The translations under genes and the position numbers were made by a program. A DNA stretch of 11,825 nucleotides from contig JANFAH010000221.1 in the NCBI GenBank assembly GCA_024663395.1, forward strand, positions 1 through 11,825. The letters are read 5' to 3'. Positions 1-8,659 of this stretch are shown here, piece after piece. Source of the stretch: Pisolithus tinctorius. Lineage: Eukaryota; Basidiomycota; Agaricomycetes; Boletales; Pisolithaceae. Under the pieces are notes generated by a model. The model searched no databases, was not told the DNA's origin, and saw only the letters and a program-made list of their open reading frames with translations. Every line of letters starts with the position of its first letter. The stretch's first letter is position 1.

Positions 1-1456
1 GGATAACCACGGCGAAGAAGTTTCTAACGCTTTCGATATTGCGAGACAGGTGACGTGTTGTTATTTCCCAGATTTCCACACATGTTTTCGCCCTCCTAAC
101 TGAGATTAGCTACTCGAATTATACATAGCCAAGACGCTGACGGAAGTAGAGCCTTCTACGTACGTCTATATTGCGAATGCTTCCTTCGCCGCCACCTCTG
201 GGCGAGGTCAGTGCCGCTGTTCGGACATTTGTTGTATGATGCTTACAGGCTCTTGTCATAAGTGATCATAGTGCGCGAACGGTTATCAGGCGCCGAAGCT
301 GTAGAGGTGGGTGGTGCCAAGGTTCTACACTTGCAGCTAACTGTTCCGTAGCCCGAAGTTCTGCGGAGCCTCTCCGCAGAGATCAAGTCGTGCGCAGGCA
401 GGATCGCTGGTCTGCTGGACAAGGTTCCTCCAGCCGATCGTTCCCATCTCCAATCATTCTTGCATTTTCTGCGTGTCCTTCCATGTTGAATCAGCATCAC
501 ATCTTGAGGGTTGGCCGTCCGTCCTGGAGACGATCGAGGTGCGTCGCCTTTTTTTTTCCATGGCGGGGAAGTAGTAGGAGAATTTTTTCCATCACATAGG
601 AGGCTACACGCGATCAGCACCAATCTCTCGTCACCTATGAGGCAATTGGAGGACGTTCTAGTATGTGCACATTAGATTCTAGACCTTTTTTCTTGGCCCT
701 GACGATGGGTCACCTATTAGTGGGAGAACAAGAATTGTCCCATTAACGGCATGATACAACGTTTTTCATGCTTCTGAGAATACACTAAATAATGCACACA
801 GTACTCTACGCAGCCCTTGAGGTATGCAAACTCCCTATGAACGCTTGGATTTTGGTGATTTGAACACCTCGCCACACCTGCAGGCAATCCTACATGCATG
901 CCTCGCACACACCCAGCTGTCTTTGGACAAGTTCTCGCGGTGGTTGCGATCAATATGCAGCATCCTATTGGCCAAAGGGTCCGGGGCTGACCGGTCTAAA
1001 GCCATTCAGTATTTCGAGCAGGCGAATGCAGTCCTGGAAGAGCATGGTGACCTGGTAGAAAACGGAAACTTTGTGGGTATCTGCGAGGAGTGAATCTGCG
1101 TTCCTGACGACTTCTGTCCCTCCCCATCAAAGCTTTATCCGACAGATGAACGATTATGGCTCCTTAGCACTGCCTACAACACGGGGGTGGAATGCCTGCA
1201 GTCCGTCACCCACGTTTCTGCCCTTGACTTTACTGCCACAACTCCTGTCTTGATTATGATACAGTGCATCCCTTGTCGACGAGGCTAGACGGTGGTTCGA
1301 ATACGCCACCGTGATCTGTCGGTTTGTTCCGAATGGCAAAGCTCGCGCAGAGAAGGTACGTGAAGTGGACATCGGTCTTTACACTTATCGCGGGTCCCGT
1401 TGGAATAGATATCAGAGACATATACCGACCTCCTGGCACGCTACACAAGAAGCTAG
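1..1456 (+). CDS. SPO22/ZIP4-like meiosis protein, 3' part (5' end outside window)
   Basis: This is the C-terminal part of a SPO22/ZIP4-type TPR protein, a family that promotes meiotic crossover formation and synaptonemal complex assembly. The best-supported exons are about 801-1072, 1133-1200, 1265-1355 and 1409-1456. They encode a helical repeat segment with DERLWLLSTAYNTGVECLH, then ARRWFEYATVICRFVPNGKA, then an ending KISETYTDLLARYTRS before TAG. That ending is typical of the family. The introns have CTGAC-like branch sites and AG acceptors. Further upstream, likely exons are 2-49 (ending NAFDIARQ), 110-163 (LLELYIAKTLTEVEPS), 249-305 and a segment from about 351 reading SLSAEIKSCAGRIAGLLDKV. 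The frame there breaks near 468-475, probably again between about 540 and 660, and near 828-830, where an extra A would join LEVCK to TPYERLDF. The family call rests mainly on the last 130 residues. The upstream exon limits are tentative. Confidence 0.85.
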
Positions 1457-1604
1457 ACAATACTCATGGGTTTTGGGCACATCACACCTGTGTGTGAACG
1501 CCACCCAACCTCCTTCGCTTTTTGCCTGCATGTTTCAACACACACACACTTGTCGTTCTCGATATATATGTATCTGTGATGGAATAGAACCCATGAGGAT
1601 GTCA
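1457..1604. other. Short convergent intergenic spacer
   Basis: These 148 nt separate the stop of the SPO22-like gene (plus strand) from the stop of the UTP18 gene (minus strand). They contain a short CA run near 1537-1549 and no coding signal. Both 3' untranslated regions must lie here or overlap into the opposite gene. The nearest AATAAA-like motifs on the plus strand are at about 1807-1815, inside the last intron of the minus-strand gene, which hints that the two transcripts overlap antisense. Confidence 0.6.
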
Positions 1605-3739
1605 TCATTGTTGCGCGAAGTCCCTAAGGTGATACAGCAGGACACGGCCCTTATTGTTGCCTATCGCGAAATACTCGCTTCCTACGGAAAAGTCCATGGA
1701 AGTAACGTGAGCAAGAGGTGTTTTGGTCGTTGGCCAATTGCCATAAACCGTCAGAGATGGAAGGTGGACCTATAAAACGGTGATTAGTTTAGGATGAATG
1801 TAAGAAAATAAATAAAGTGAGATGCAGTACCAAACGTAGTTGGTCCCTTTTGACGTTGCTAGCCATGGCAAGCAACTGGGAGTCGTGGTTATACCGTAGA
1901 CATGAGATATTCGTCGTCAAGTTGCCTAGGGTTTTGAGAGGTTTTGGTTTCGAGTCTCCACCTAGACTTAGAGCGTTATAGACGTTGACAAGGCCGATGT
2001 TCGAACTGTTTCAGCCAGGCTTAGTATCTCTTACGGTAGAGAAGAAAAAAGCAGACGGTCACACTCACCCAATGGACAGATAGTTACCCCGTTGGTCTCC
2101 GCTCATTATTTTGCTGCCAAATCCACCCTCGTCCTGCCATCGCTTAACACATTTTCGCTGTCGTATGTCCCACACATACACCTGCGAATCCTGCGTCAGA
2201 CTTAGGAGCTCACCGTCCTGTACCCTAGACCACCACAACGATTTGACGGCTGCGTTTGCCTTGAGTCCCGCCACGACCTGCGCCGATCCTGAGCGCCAAT
2301 CAACGAGGTGAATGTAACCACGGCGGCCTGCTACAGCAAGGACATCACCATCGGGCTGAACGCGCACGTCTCCATGCTGGTATCTTGGTTTGCTGATGAG
2401 AATGTAGTTCCCCAAAGCCCACGCGGCGAGCGGTGGGACGCTCCAGATTGGAGGTCGTAGGTGTAGTAGAAGGGGCGTGGACCGGTCATGAAGATGGAAG
2501 AGCCGGACGGGTGGAAAACAGCATTGGTAATGGGAAGAGAGGGGATGTGAAGAGTTTGTGCGTGAGGGTTTGTCAAACCATCGACCTGATAGAATGGGAG
2601 AAGGGGCAAAGGTGACAACATCAACATGAAGAACAGGGGATGGAAGAAATAGGGGACTGAAAACGTACGTGGAAAAGCCTCAAACGTCTGTCTGTGCTTG
2701 CCGTGAGGAGAACGGGGATCTGAGGGGAAGGGTGAAACTGGACGGATTTAATTTCACTCTCTGCGGGAGCTGCCTGGTTGGCATCACGCAGACAGTCGAC
2801 TGATATCACGCCCTGGGTCAACACCCTCGGTTTTTTCCCAGCCGATATGCCGCCTGTTGATGATAGGAGGTCGGGGAGGATATCTTCGATAGTGTATCGA
2901 CGTCGGAGTCAGAACCGGACGATCTCCTCCGTTTTGAAGGGTGTAGCTTTTTCCGTGCTTTTGTTGCCCACTCTGGGGTTGGGTTGATACGTTCGAATTG
3001 ACGGCGCAGCTTGCGCTCGTACTCTCGACCGTTGACCGTATCTTCTGAAGGTGCATCACGGAGTTTTCGAAGACGGTTGTGCGCAGTTAGGGATACTTGC
3101 AAATTTGCGTCATCAGGGTCTACCCATGCAGGTGCTTTACGGCCGGGTTGCGCATCCCCTGCGGAAGTGGTCTGGTCTTGTTCTTCGGTGACGATCTCGG
3201 GTATACTTTCGGTCTCCTGAGGGATGTGTTCAACTTGATCTGTTTCTTGTGCACTTTTCCTCTTCTTCTTCTTCATCGCTCTCGCTTTCGCTGGGGTACT
3301 TCCGGATGACCAACTGTGCCGCGTCCGGAACAGTAGAACTGTCCGAGGTTGAGGGTGCCACACCGTCATCAATGAAGAACAGCTGGTTAACCAAAGTAAA
3401 AATGTCTCGGATGTAAGATCCAGACATTTTTCCGTGGAAAGGGGGGGCACATACATCTGAATCCAGCATGTGTTCCAATTCCTTCGACTCCGCCCCTGCG
3501 TCTGGCTCTTCTTCGTCGGTAATTACGAGCCCAGCCTCGACATCCAACCCTGTCTTTTTCTTTGACGAAGAAGAGGAGGACGACGGAACATAAGGGGTGC
3601 CAAATAGCATGCTTTCCAGACGTCTTTCTTCATCGTCTTTGCTCGCGTCGTCTGTCAAAGCCGCGAGATGGTTGGAACCGAGTGGTTTTACGGATTCATC
3701 TTTGGCGAGTTTTTGGCGTTTTCGAGCGTGTTTTGGCAT
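1605..3739 (-). CDS. UTP18: UTP18-type WD40 protein of the U3 snoRNP / small-subunit processome
   Basis: The product is a nucleolar WD40 protein that, in this family, belongs to the UTP-B part of the SSU processome and is needed for 18S rRNA maturation. Five exons fit: 3739-3455, 3382-2669, 2585-2069, 2005-1831 and 1769-1605. The start MPKHARKRQKLAKDES is basic, as expected for a nucleolar protein. An acidic/serine-rich N-terminal region follows, then AWVDPDDANLQVSL and FERINPTPEWATKARK, which are hallmarks of UTP18. The beta-propeller includes GVISVDCLRDANQA, KSVQFHPSPQIPVLLTASTD, VLAVAGRRGYIHLVDW, SQVYVWDIRQRKCVKRW and GSEYFAIGNNKGRVLLYHL, and ends DFAQQ before TGA. Three one-base losses interrupt the frame: at 3255-3258 (A run on the coding strand), near 2887, and near 2351. 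The conserved sequence resumes at once after each. If these are assembly errors, the gene is intact and complete. The length and the C-terminus match the family. Confidence 0.95.
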
Positions 3740-4633
3740 TGCAAGGCTGCCTCGTCGATCGGAATGTACTTTCGAAGGAGTCGATATGTGACCTGTTTCA
3801 CTCGAGCAGGTGGCTGTGTAAAAAAGAACCAGAAGTACTTGATTTCATCTTCCTTGAAGGCAGACCAGAGATTCAACACCAAGGCAGTCACTCACTCTCG
3901 ACTATGGTGCACATGAAGGGTTACTCGTATTAACACTTGCCTTACTTATGCCCATTTCTTTCAATCTGCACACCCCAGGGTTCCGAATGTGCATGAGCCC
4001 AAGCATCCTTAATACTGACGTGCTATCGTGTGGCCTAGAAACATGATCGATGGCGGCCGTCCCAGCCGTCCCAGTCTCATCGCAGTTGCAACCTGAGGCC
4101 CTGGCCTGGATCCTGCATCTATGTACTATCCCAGAGTTGCTAAGCTAGACACGCAGACACGTCTTCATACTATTGGGCGTTTGCTAGCCTGTAACTGTCA
4201 ACTTCGGCTACCATTGTACCTGTGCTGTCCCTCTCTGTCGGCGGGGTTGTGCAATAATGATCCGACAACGTGCAAACTTGTACTTACTAGGAGATCACGC
4301 GAGTAGTGAATTTGTGGTTTGGTATCCCAAGCTAGCGGTTCATGTGCGACCGCCTAGCTCCGATCTGCTTCACGCAGTAAGAGAAGTTGACTCATTAGAC
4401 GGAATCACAGGCCACTGCAGTCGTGAAAGTAAGTGAGCATTGGTAATTGGCAATATGAGGAGGCTATCGGCAACGGTATGTCGCCTAGGCTTGCGTCCCC
4501 CGATCTGAGGTTGCTAACAGCTGCAGCCAGACGCGAGACGTATGTCTAGTATGTACGACACGCGCTCGTCACTGATCCCCTGTGTCCGTCAAATCGGTCA
4601 TGCTGGCAGGTTCCTACTGGTCTGTTCCATGGC

Positions 4634-4648
4634 ACCCTGACACAGGGT
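4634..4648. repeat. Short perfect inverted repeat
   Basis: ACCCTG and CAGGGT flank a 3-nt loop. It lies in the divergent spacer about 510 nt upstream of the G-alpha start. The arms are only 6 bp, so chance is a reasonable explanation; a palindromic protein-binding site is possible. Confidence 0.4.
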
Positions 4649-4946
4649 CAATATAAATGTTAGCTAGTGCGACACCGACACCGTCGGAGCTCCGCATTTA
4701 CCAGCTCGTAAGACCCTATGCGCGTACCTAGTGTGTAAAGGAGAGTTTCTGTCTGTTTAGGCTTTCCTTTAGTACACATGCGCTGTCAAGTTGGTCTGTG
4801 GCCAGACAGTGCCATCAAACCAAGCCAGGCAACATTACTGATAGTCGCTTCTCCCTGAGCAAAGTGCCAGCAGACACCATTCAGTATTCAAGTCCGCGCT
4901 GCTGAGGTGTTGTCAAATATCACGGATTTTGTCACGGACAAAGTTT

Positions 4947-4953
4947 ATTGGCT
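4947..4953 (-). promoter_or_regulatory. Inverted CCAAT box (AGCCAAT)
   Basis: The plus strand reads ATTGGCT, so AGCCAAT is on the minus strand, about 205 nt upstream of the G-alpha start codon. CCAAT motifs in either orientation bind HAP/CBF complexes in fungi. A heptamer like this occurs often by chance, so this is only a candidate. Confidence 0.3.
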
Positions 4954-5038
4954 GCGTGGAAAATTCCCAGATATTTGGTAAGCACTGGGCGCCTGTTCTG
5001 CTCACGATACCCACTCCTGCGTGGTCGGGCTTCCGTAG

Positions 5039-5101
5039 GCTTCTTTCTGTTTTTTTACTTTCCGTGTTTTATTCCTTTCTCTGTCTGTTTTTTTCCCTCT
5101 G
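5039..5101 (+). promoter_or_regulatory. Pyrimidine-rich core promoter tract of the G-alpha gene
   Basis: A strand-biased C/T tract with three runs of four or more T sits 56-118 nt upstream of the ATG at 5157. CT-rich blocks just before the transcription start are common in promoters of filamentous fungi. Transcription probably begins at or just after this tract. The sequence CTCGCCAG just before the start codon could also be the acceptor of a leader intron, which the DNA alone cannot decide. Confidence 0.5.
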
Positions 5102-5156
5102 ACACTTGTTGAGCTCTGCCGATTTGTTCCCTGTACATTTTGATTCTCGCCAGATC

Positions 5157-6814
5157 ATGGGTGCCTGCATATCGACAGGGGGGATTGACCCAGAGGACAG
5201 ACGGCGGCACCTCCAGGTGGAAAAGCAACTCAAAGAGGTCTGTCTCGTGTTCTTTTTGGCACCTCGTGCTGACTCCATCACCTTCCAGGCAAAGGCAAAG
5301 ATGGCCTCTCAGGTCAAGGTAGCAACCGCTCTGTACAGCCTGTCTCTTTTGCTGATCAACTTATCCTAGGTGCTCCTGCTTGGTTCGGGAGACTCTGGGA
5401 AGTCCACTGTCCTCAAGGTATGCATGTCTGCTTGTGCTTTTACCCAACACCATTGGCCTCACTTCGTTCGCTCCAGCAAATGCGCTTCATACATAAAATC
5501 CCCTTCTCCCCGGAAGAGACCGAGTCTTATCGACAACTAGTATTCAACAACCTCATAACAGGAATGCTCTACGTGTTCGACGCAATGGAACATATGGAGT
5601 TGGAAGTCGCAGAGGACAATCTACCGTGCATGGACGTCATCCGTAATGCTAGCGACTTGCGAGACCATGAGCCATTCCCGATCATGTATTATGACCCCCT
5701 TAAGAACCTTTGGGGGGACAAGAATGTCCAAAAAGCATACCAAAGAGGCAACGAAGCCGCTCTGCCAGAGAAGTATGTCCTTTTCCTCGGTTAGAACAGC
5801 CCTTTTCATTGCATCTTTGGTAGCCTTTCATACTTTTTCCCATGCTTGGACCGCCTTTTCGAGCCCTCGTACCAACCTACCGAACAAGACATCGTGCAGT
5901 GTCGCGCACGCACGATTGGCATTACCGAGACTACCTTTCACCTAAAGGACCATGAGATGCTGATGGTTGACGTAGGAGGACAGAAAAGCGAACGAAGGAA
6001 GTGGATACACTGTTTCCAAGATGTAACGAGCATCTTGTTTCTGGTTAGCTTAAGTGGCTATGACCAATGTCTAGTGGAGGATCGCGACGCGGTGGGTCAT
6101 TTAGCCTTTTGCGTGTTGCATGGGCCTGGAACTCTTGCAATCAGAACCAAATGCAAGATGCCATGACCATCTGGGACTCGATATGTCACTCGCAGTGGTT
6201 CAAGCAGACCTCGATAGTGAGTTATTTTTCCTCTTCCTCTACGTTTCATTGACGAGGCATTCTAGATATTGTTCTTGAACAAAGATGATCTTTTTAGAAA
6301 AAGGGTCGCGCACTCTGATATAAAAAACTTTTTCCCCGTGAGGCGTTTCGTCCTAGTTACTGGTGTAATACAAACCGGAAATTGTAGGACTATGAAGGCG
6401 AACCCGGAGATGCGAAGGCTGGCCGGGATTACTTCAGGAAGCGTTTCGTTCGACTTTCGCAAAAAGCGGGGCGCTCGAAAGAGCGAGAAATATACGTACA
6501 GTACGTGATACCTGATTGATTTATCCTCGCCACTCTGACCGCGCCGTTTCCAACAGTACAACAACAGCTACAGATACAGCCATGCTGCGGGTGGTCATGG
6601 CCGCAGTCGAAGGTACTTCTTTAATTAACTCGACGTTTGACCTTATCACTGACTTCGTTCACAGAGTAAGTCCATTTCCTCTATCGCGCCCACCTCCTTC
6701 TGTCTCTGATTTGTCCATCCCTTCGCCTATCCTTTGTTTTACCTCATCACCACCCACCTTCACCTTTATAGCACCATTCTTCGCACCAACCTCGAAGTTG
6801 CGGCACTAATTTAA
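5157..6814 (+). CDS. Heterotrimeric G-protein alpha subunit (isoform A, 359 residues)
   Basis: This is a GTPase that couples seven-helix receptors to intracellular signalling at the plasma membrane. Exons are 5157-5237, 5289-5318, 5370-5417, 5477-5772, 5824-6091, 6145-6216, 6266-6337, 6388-6500, 6557-6612, 6665 (one base) and 6772-6814, total 1080 nt including TAA. The N-terminus MGACIS carries the Gly2 myristoylation and Cys4 palmitoylation signals. The P-loop GSGDSGKST is at residues 42-50, with D in place of the usual E. Switch I has R179 and T182 (RARTIGITET), switch II has DVGGQKSERRKW at 201-212 with catalytic Q205, the base-binding NKDD is at 270-273 and TATD at 330-333. The tail is DTILRTNLEVAALI. 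There is no Cys four residues from the end, so no pertussis-toxin-type site. No frame break occurs outside the micro-exon question. The family call is certain; I do not assign a subclass. Confidence 0.97.
6665..6665 (+). other. Single-nucleotide exon (A) of the G-alpha gene
   Basis: Exon 9 ends at 6612 with GAA plus one G. A normal-sized 52-nt intron follows (6613-6664, GTACTT donor, CACTGAC branch site, TTCACAG acceptor). One A then stands before a consensus donor GTAAGT at 6666. Using only that A gives G+A+C at the next exon, an Asp codon, and the expected G-alpha tail in frame. Skipping it makes the coding length 1079 nt and destroys the tail. Splicing that retains a single base is rare but has been reported in eukaryotes. 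Confidence 0.72.
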
Positions 6815-7110
6815 CTTCCTCCCCTTTTCTCCGCAATGTGAAACTGCCGCTTGTGTGAACTGGCAACGGTCATTAATAACGCGCTTCCCATTGTTCGGGT
6901 ATCTTGGCTTAATTCCCACGCTGCAACAATCTCGGTTTCTCCAACTCTGAACATATTTCTCATCTATCGGACTACTATTCTACATGCATCATATTCCGTA
7001 TGGCTGTCGGCTTTCATCGGCTTCTCTACACGTGAAACGCGTAAATTGCGATGGAATCGTTGTTCAATACACGTTGTTTCCTTGTCTTCTCTGTTGTTGT
7101 TCACCTACAG
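6815..7110 (+). other. Spacer between the two G-alpha tail cassettes
   Basis: In isoform A this would be 3' untranslated sequence; in isoform B it would be intron. It is T/C-rich, most strongly near the acceptor at 7110. I see no AATAAA and no further exon that would continue the G-alpha frame. Confidence 0.5.
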
Positions 7111-7223
7111 TTCTATTATCACCAAGAATGTGAGTGAGGAACCTCGGACCTTTTTCACTGGACTAACGTATCGACCCGTGTTGACTCGTTTTTTTCTTAC
7201 AGATCAAGGAAATTTTGCTATGA
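7111..7223 (+). CDS. Alternative 3'-terminal exon pair of the G-alpha gene (isoform B tail)
   Basis: Two further exons lie downstream of the first stop: 7111-7129 (19 nt, after TTCACCTACAG) and 7203-7223 (21 nt, ending TGA). The intron between them has GTGAGT, a perfect ACTAAC branch site and a T-rich TTTCTTACAG end. Joined to exon 9 and the one-base exon they read in frame as DSIITKNIKEILL and stop, giving a 358-residue protein. The spacing of D, the I/L pair and N matches the last helix of G-alpha proteins (compare DTILRTN in the proximal cassette), with one residue fewer at the end. Splicing would join the donor at 6666 to the acceptor at 7110, a 445-nt intron that skips the proximal tail. 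This tail is inferred; it could be a relic of a duplicated exon rather than a used one. Confidence 0.55.
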
Positions 7224-8659
7224 TGCCGGTGGTGACCTGAGAACAACCCTGATCACGTTAGCTTCCTTCCCATTCCGAGATGCCGCAGCCCTTTCATCCA
7301 CGGTCCTTTTTTTTCCATCACTGGGGCCGTTGTTTAGCGCCTCCCTGTATCACGCTGTACTAGTTTCATGCAGTGCTAAATCTTGTGTAGTCATCAGCTT
7401 CCGACATTGTACTTGCTTAAGATTTCTCAAGATTATTCTTGATGTACTAATCTATTCACGATGGGCCATTGTAAGACGAGTGTATGTGTAATATAGCCCT
7501 CTATCCGGAATCGACGTTGACGTGAGGGGATGCATACCAATCTACGGTCAGGAGCCGGTCAATTGCTGGAATTCCGAGGGAGCGAACGGGCTGTTACGCG
7601 CCGCACGGTCGGGCTTGAGCTTGAGCCCTGAACCCAGGCCTGCGGACCATTGCATTGCGGAGCCGTTTCCACCGACGCCGGGGGCCGACAAAATCTTAAC
7701 AGCGGGCCGCCGGGCCCATGGCCAGACCACATGCAGTCACACATGGTACATTAGAGAAAGGATTAGTATTCACGTCCAACGTCCGAGTCTAATTGACAAA
7801 GGGGCCAATAAGAACCCATTACAACATGTAGTACATCCAGGGTCCTACGGTACGCTGTCATTATACCAAATATATACAGAGTATACAGCGACTCATCTCG
7901 CACTGAATGTAGCGGGCCTTTTGTCGTATGATGTTGAAGGTTCGTCACGGTGAACCTTTGGTATATAGCGCGGCACCAGTTCCGCATTCTCGGTAAGTTC
8001 ATGCAGTTGGTCAATGTCCTGTCCGACTGGCCCTAGTTTATTGGCAGCTTGTCGCAATAGAGTTCGCTTCGTGCCGATCGTTCGGTTGACATGCTGGGTA
8101 GTGGTTGATCATGGATGCGGGGCTACGGATCAATCGATCATAAATTTTTGCTCGCAAAAAATCGACGCCGGTTGAGATCTGAGACGTCAAGGCTTACTGT
8201 TTCTTTTTCTTCGTTCAAGTTATGACACAGTGTGTCTATAGTAACGCCTCTTGGAGTCGATGGAGTTGGAGCATGCAATCACACCTCGATCAAACTCTGG
8301 CGTAGTGTGGAGTTGTGTTATCATGCGCATCAGATAGGTTGGGACACGCGTGACGTATATGTCTCGGCGTAGCGGAATCTTGAATGTCGCGGTGGAGTTA
8401 CCACATCATTCACTGATTTGATCTGAGCCTCTGAAGAATACTGTAACACGGTGTGCTTACCCTGAAAATTCAGAAAAAACCACTTGCAATGTGCCGCGAT
8501 GTCGTATAATTGTGAATATCTGGTCTGTGCCAGGAGACGTGACTGTGCGTTACCTCTCCATAAAACGAGCAGATAGTGTAGTCGGATCTTATCTTATCAA
8601 TGTCGACTACGTAAGCATCCTACATGTTGTCAAGTTGACCGACAACGGTGAAGTCCAAC
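7224..8659. other. Gene-poor intergenic region upstream of the cullin gene
   Basis: About 1.4 kb with no reading frame that I recognise. Open frames at 7522-7953 and 8491-8796 lack family motifs and spliceable extensions, so I do not call them genes. Short inverted repeats are present: AAGGTTC/GAACCTT with an 8-nt loop at 7937-7958, and TTTTTGC/GCAAAAA around 8143-8158. The stretch 7560-7720 is noticeably more G/C-rich than its surroundings. The last part should hold the cullin promoter, but I see no clear core element. Confidence 0.5.
7937..7958. repeat. Short inverted repeat with 7-bp arms
   Basis: AAGGTTC at 7937-7943 pairs with GAACCTT at 7952-7958 across an 8-nt loop. It is in the non-coding stretch between the G-alpha and cullin genes. 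No T run follows and nothing links it to a known element. Confidence 0.4.

Larger units (their letters stand above)
3740..5038. other. Gene-poor divergent intergenic region
   Basis: About 1.3 kb between the start of UTP18 (minus strand) and the promoter tract of the G-alpha gene (plus strand). I found no convincing reading frame, no tRNA-type B box and no transposon ends. Small features are a tandem CCGTCCCAG pair near 4055-4073, a perfect short hairpin ACCCTG-aca-CAGGGT at 4634-4648 followed by an A/T-rich TATAAAT-like patch near 4652-4659, and an inverted CCAAT motif at 4947-4953. The first ~150 nt next to 3739 presumably holds the UTP18 promoter and leader. Confidence 0.6.

Noticed and set aside
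243..623. 126-codon minus-strand open frame opposite the SPO22-like gene.
   Set aside because: The plus strand here carries plausible exons (SLSAEIKSCAGRIAGLLDKV) with splice signals; the minus frame has no family features.
1300..1315. GGTTCGAATA resembling a tRNA B box.
   Set aside because: It lies inside a SPO22 coding exon (RRWFEYAT), has no A box at the right distance and no cloverleaf.
3562..3933. Plus-strand open frames opposite the start of UTP18.
   Set aside because: They are shadows of the UTP18 first exon and its leader and show no independent coding signal.
6665..6808. Acceptor at CAGAG (6665-6666) instead of CAG, reading straight on from TAAGTCC.
   Set aside because: It stays open but encodes a non-G-alpha proline-rich tail and ignores the GTAAGT donor and the proper tail codons.
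6516..6809. Unspliced reading frame that continues past the G-alpha exon 9 to a stop at 6807-6809.
   Set aside because: It reads through two well-formed introns and gives a proline/serine-rich tail unlike any G-alpha C-terminus.
7522..7953. 143-codon open frame on the plus strand.
   Set aside because: No domain, motif or splice context; amino-acid content looks like translated non-coding DNA.
8143..8158. TTTTTGC/GCAAAAA hairpin as a terminator.
   Set aside because: The loop is only 2 nt, the site is far from any gene end, and bacterial-type terminators do not apply in a fungal nuclear genome.
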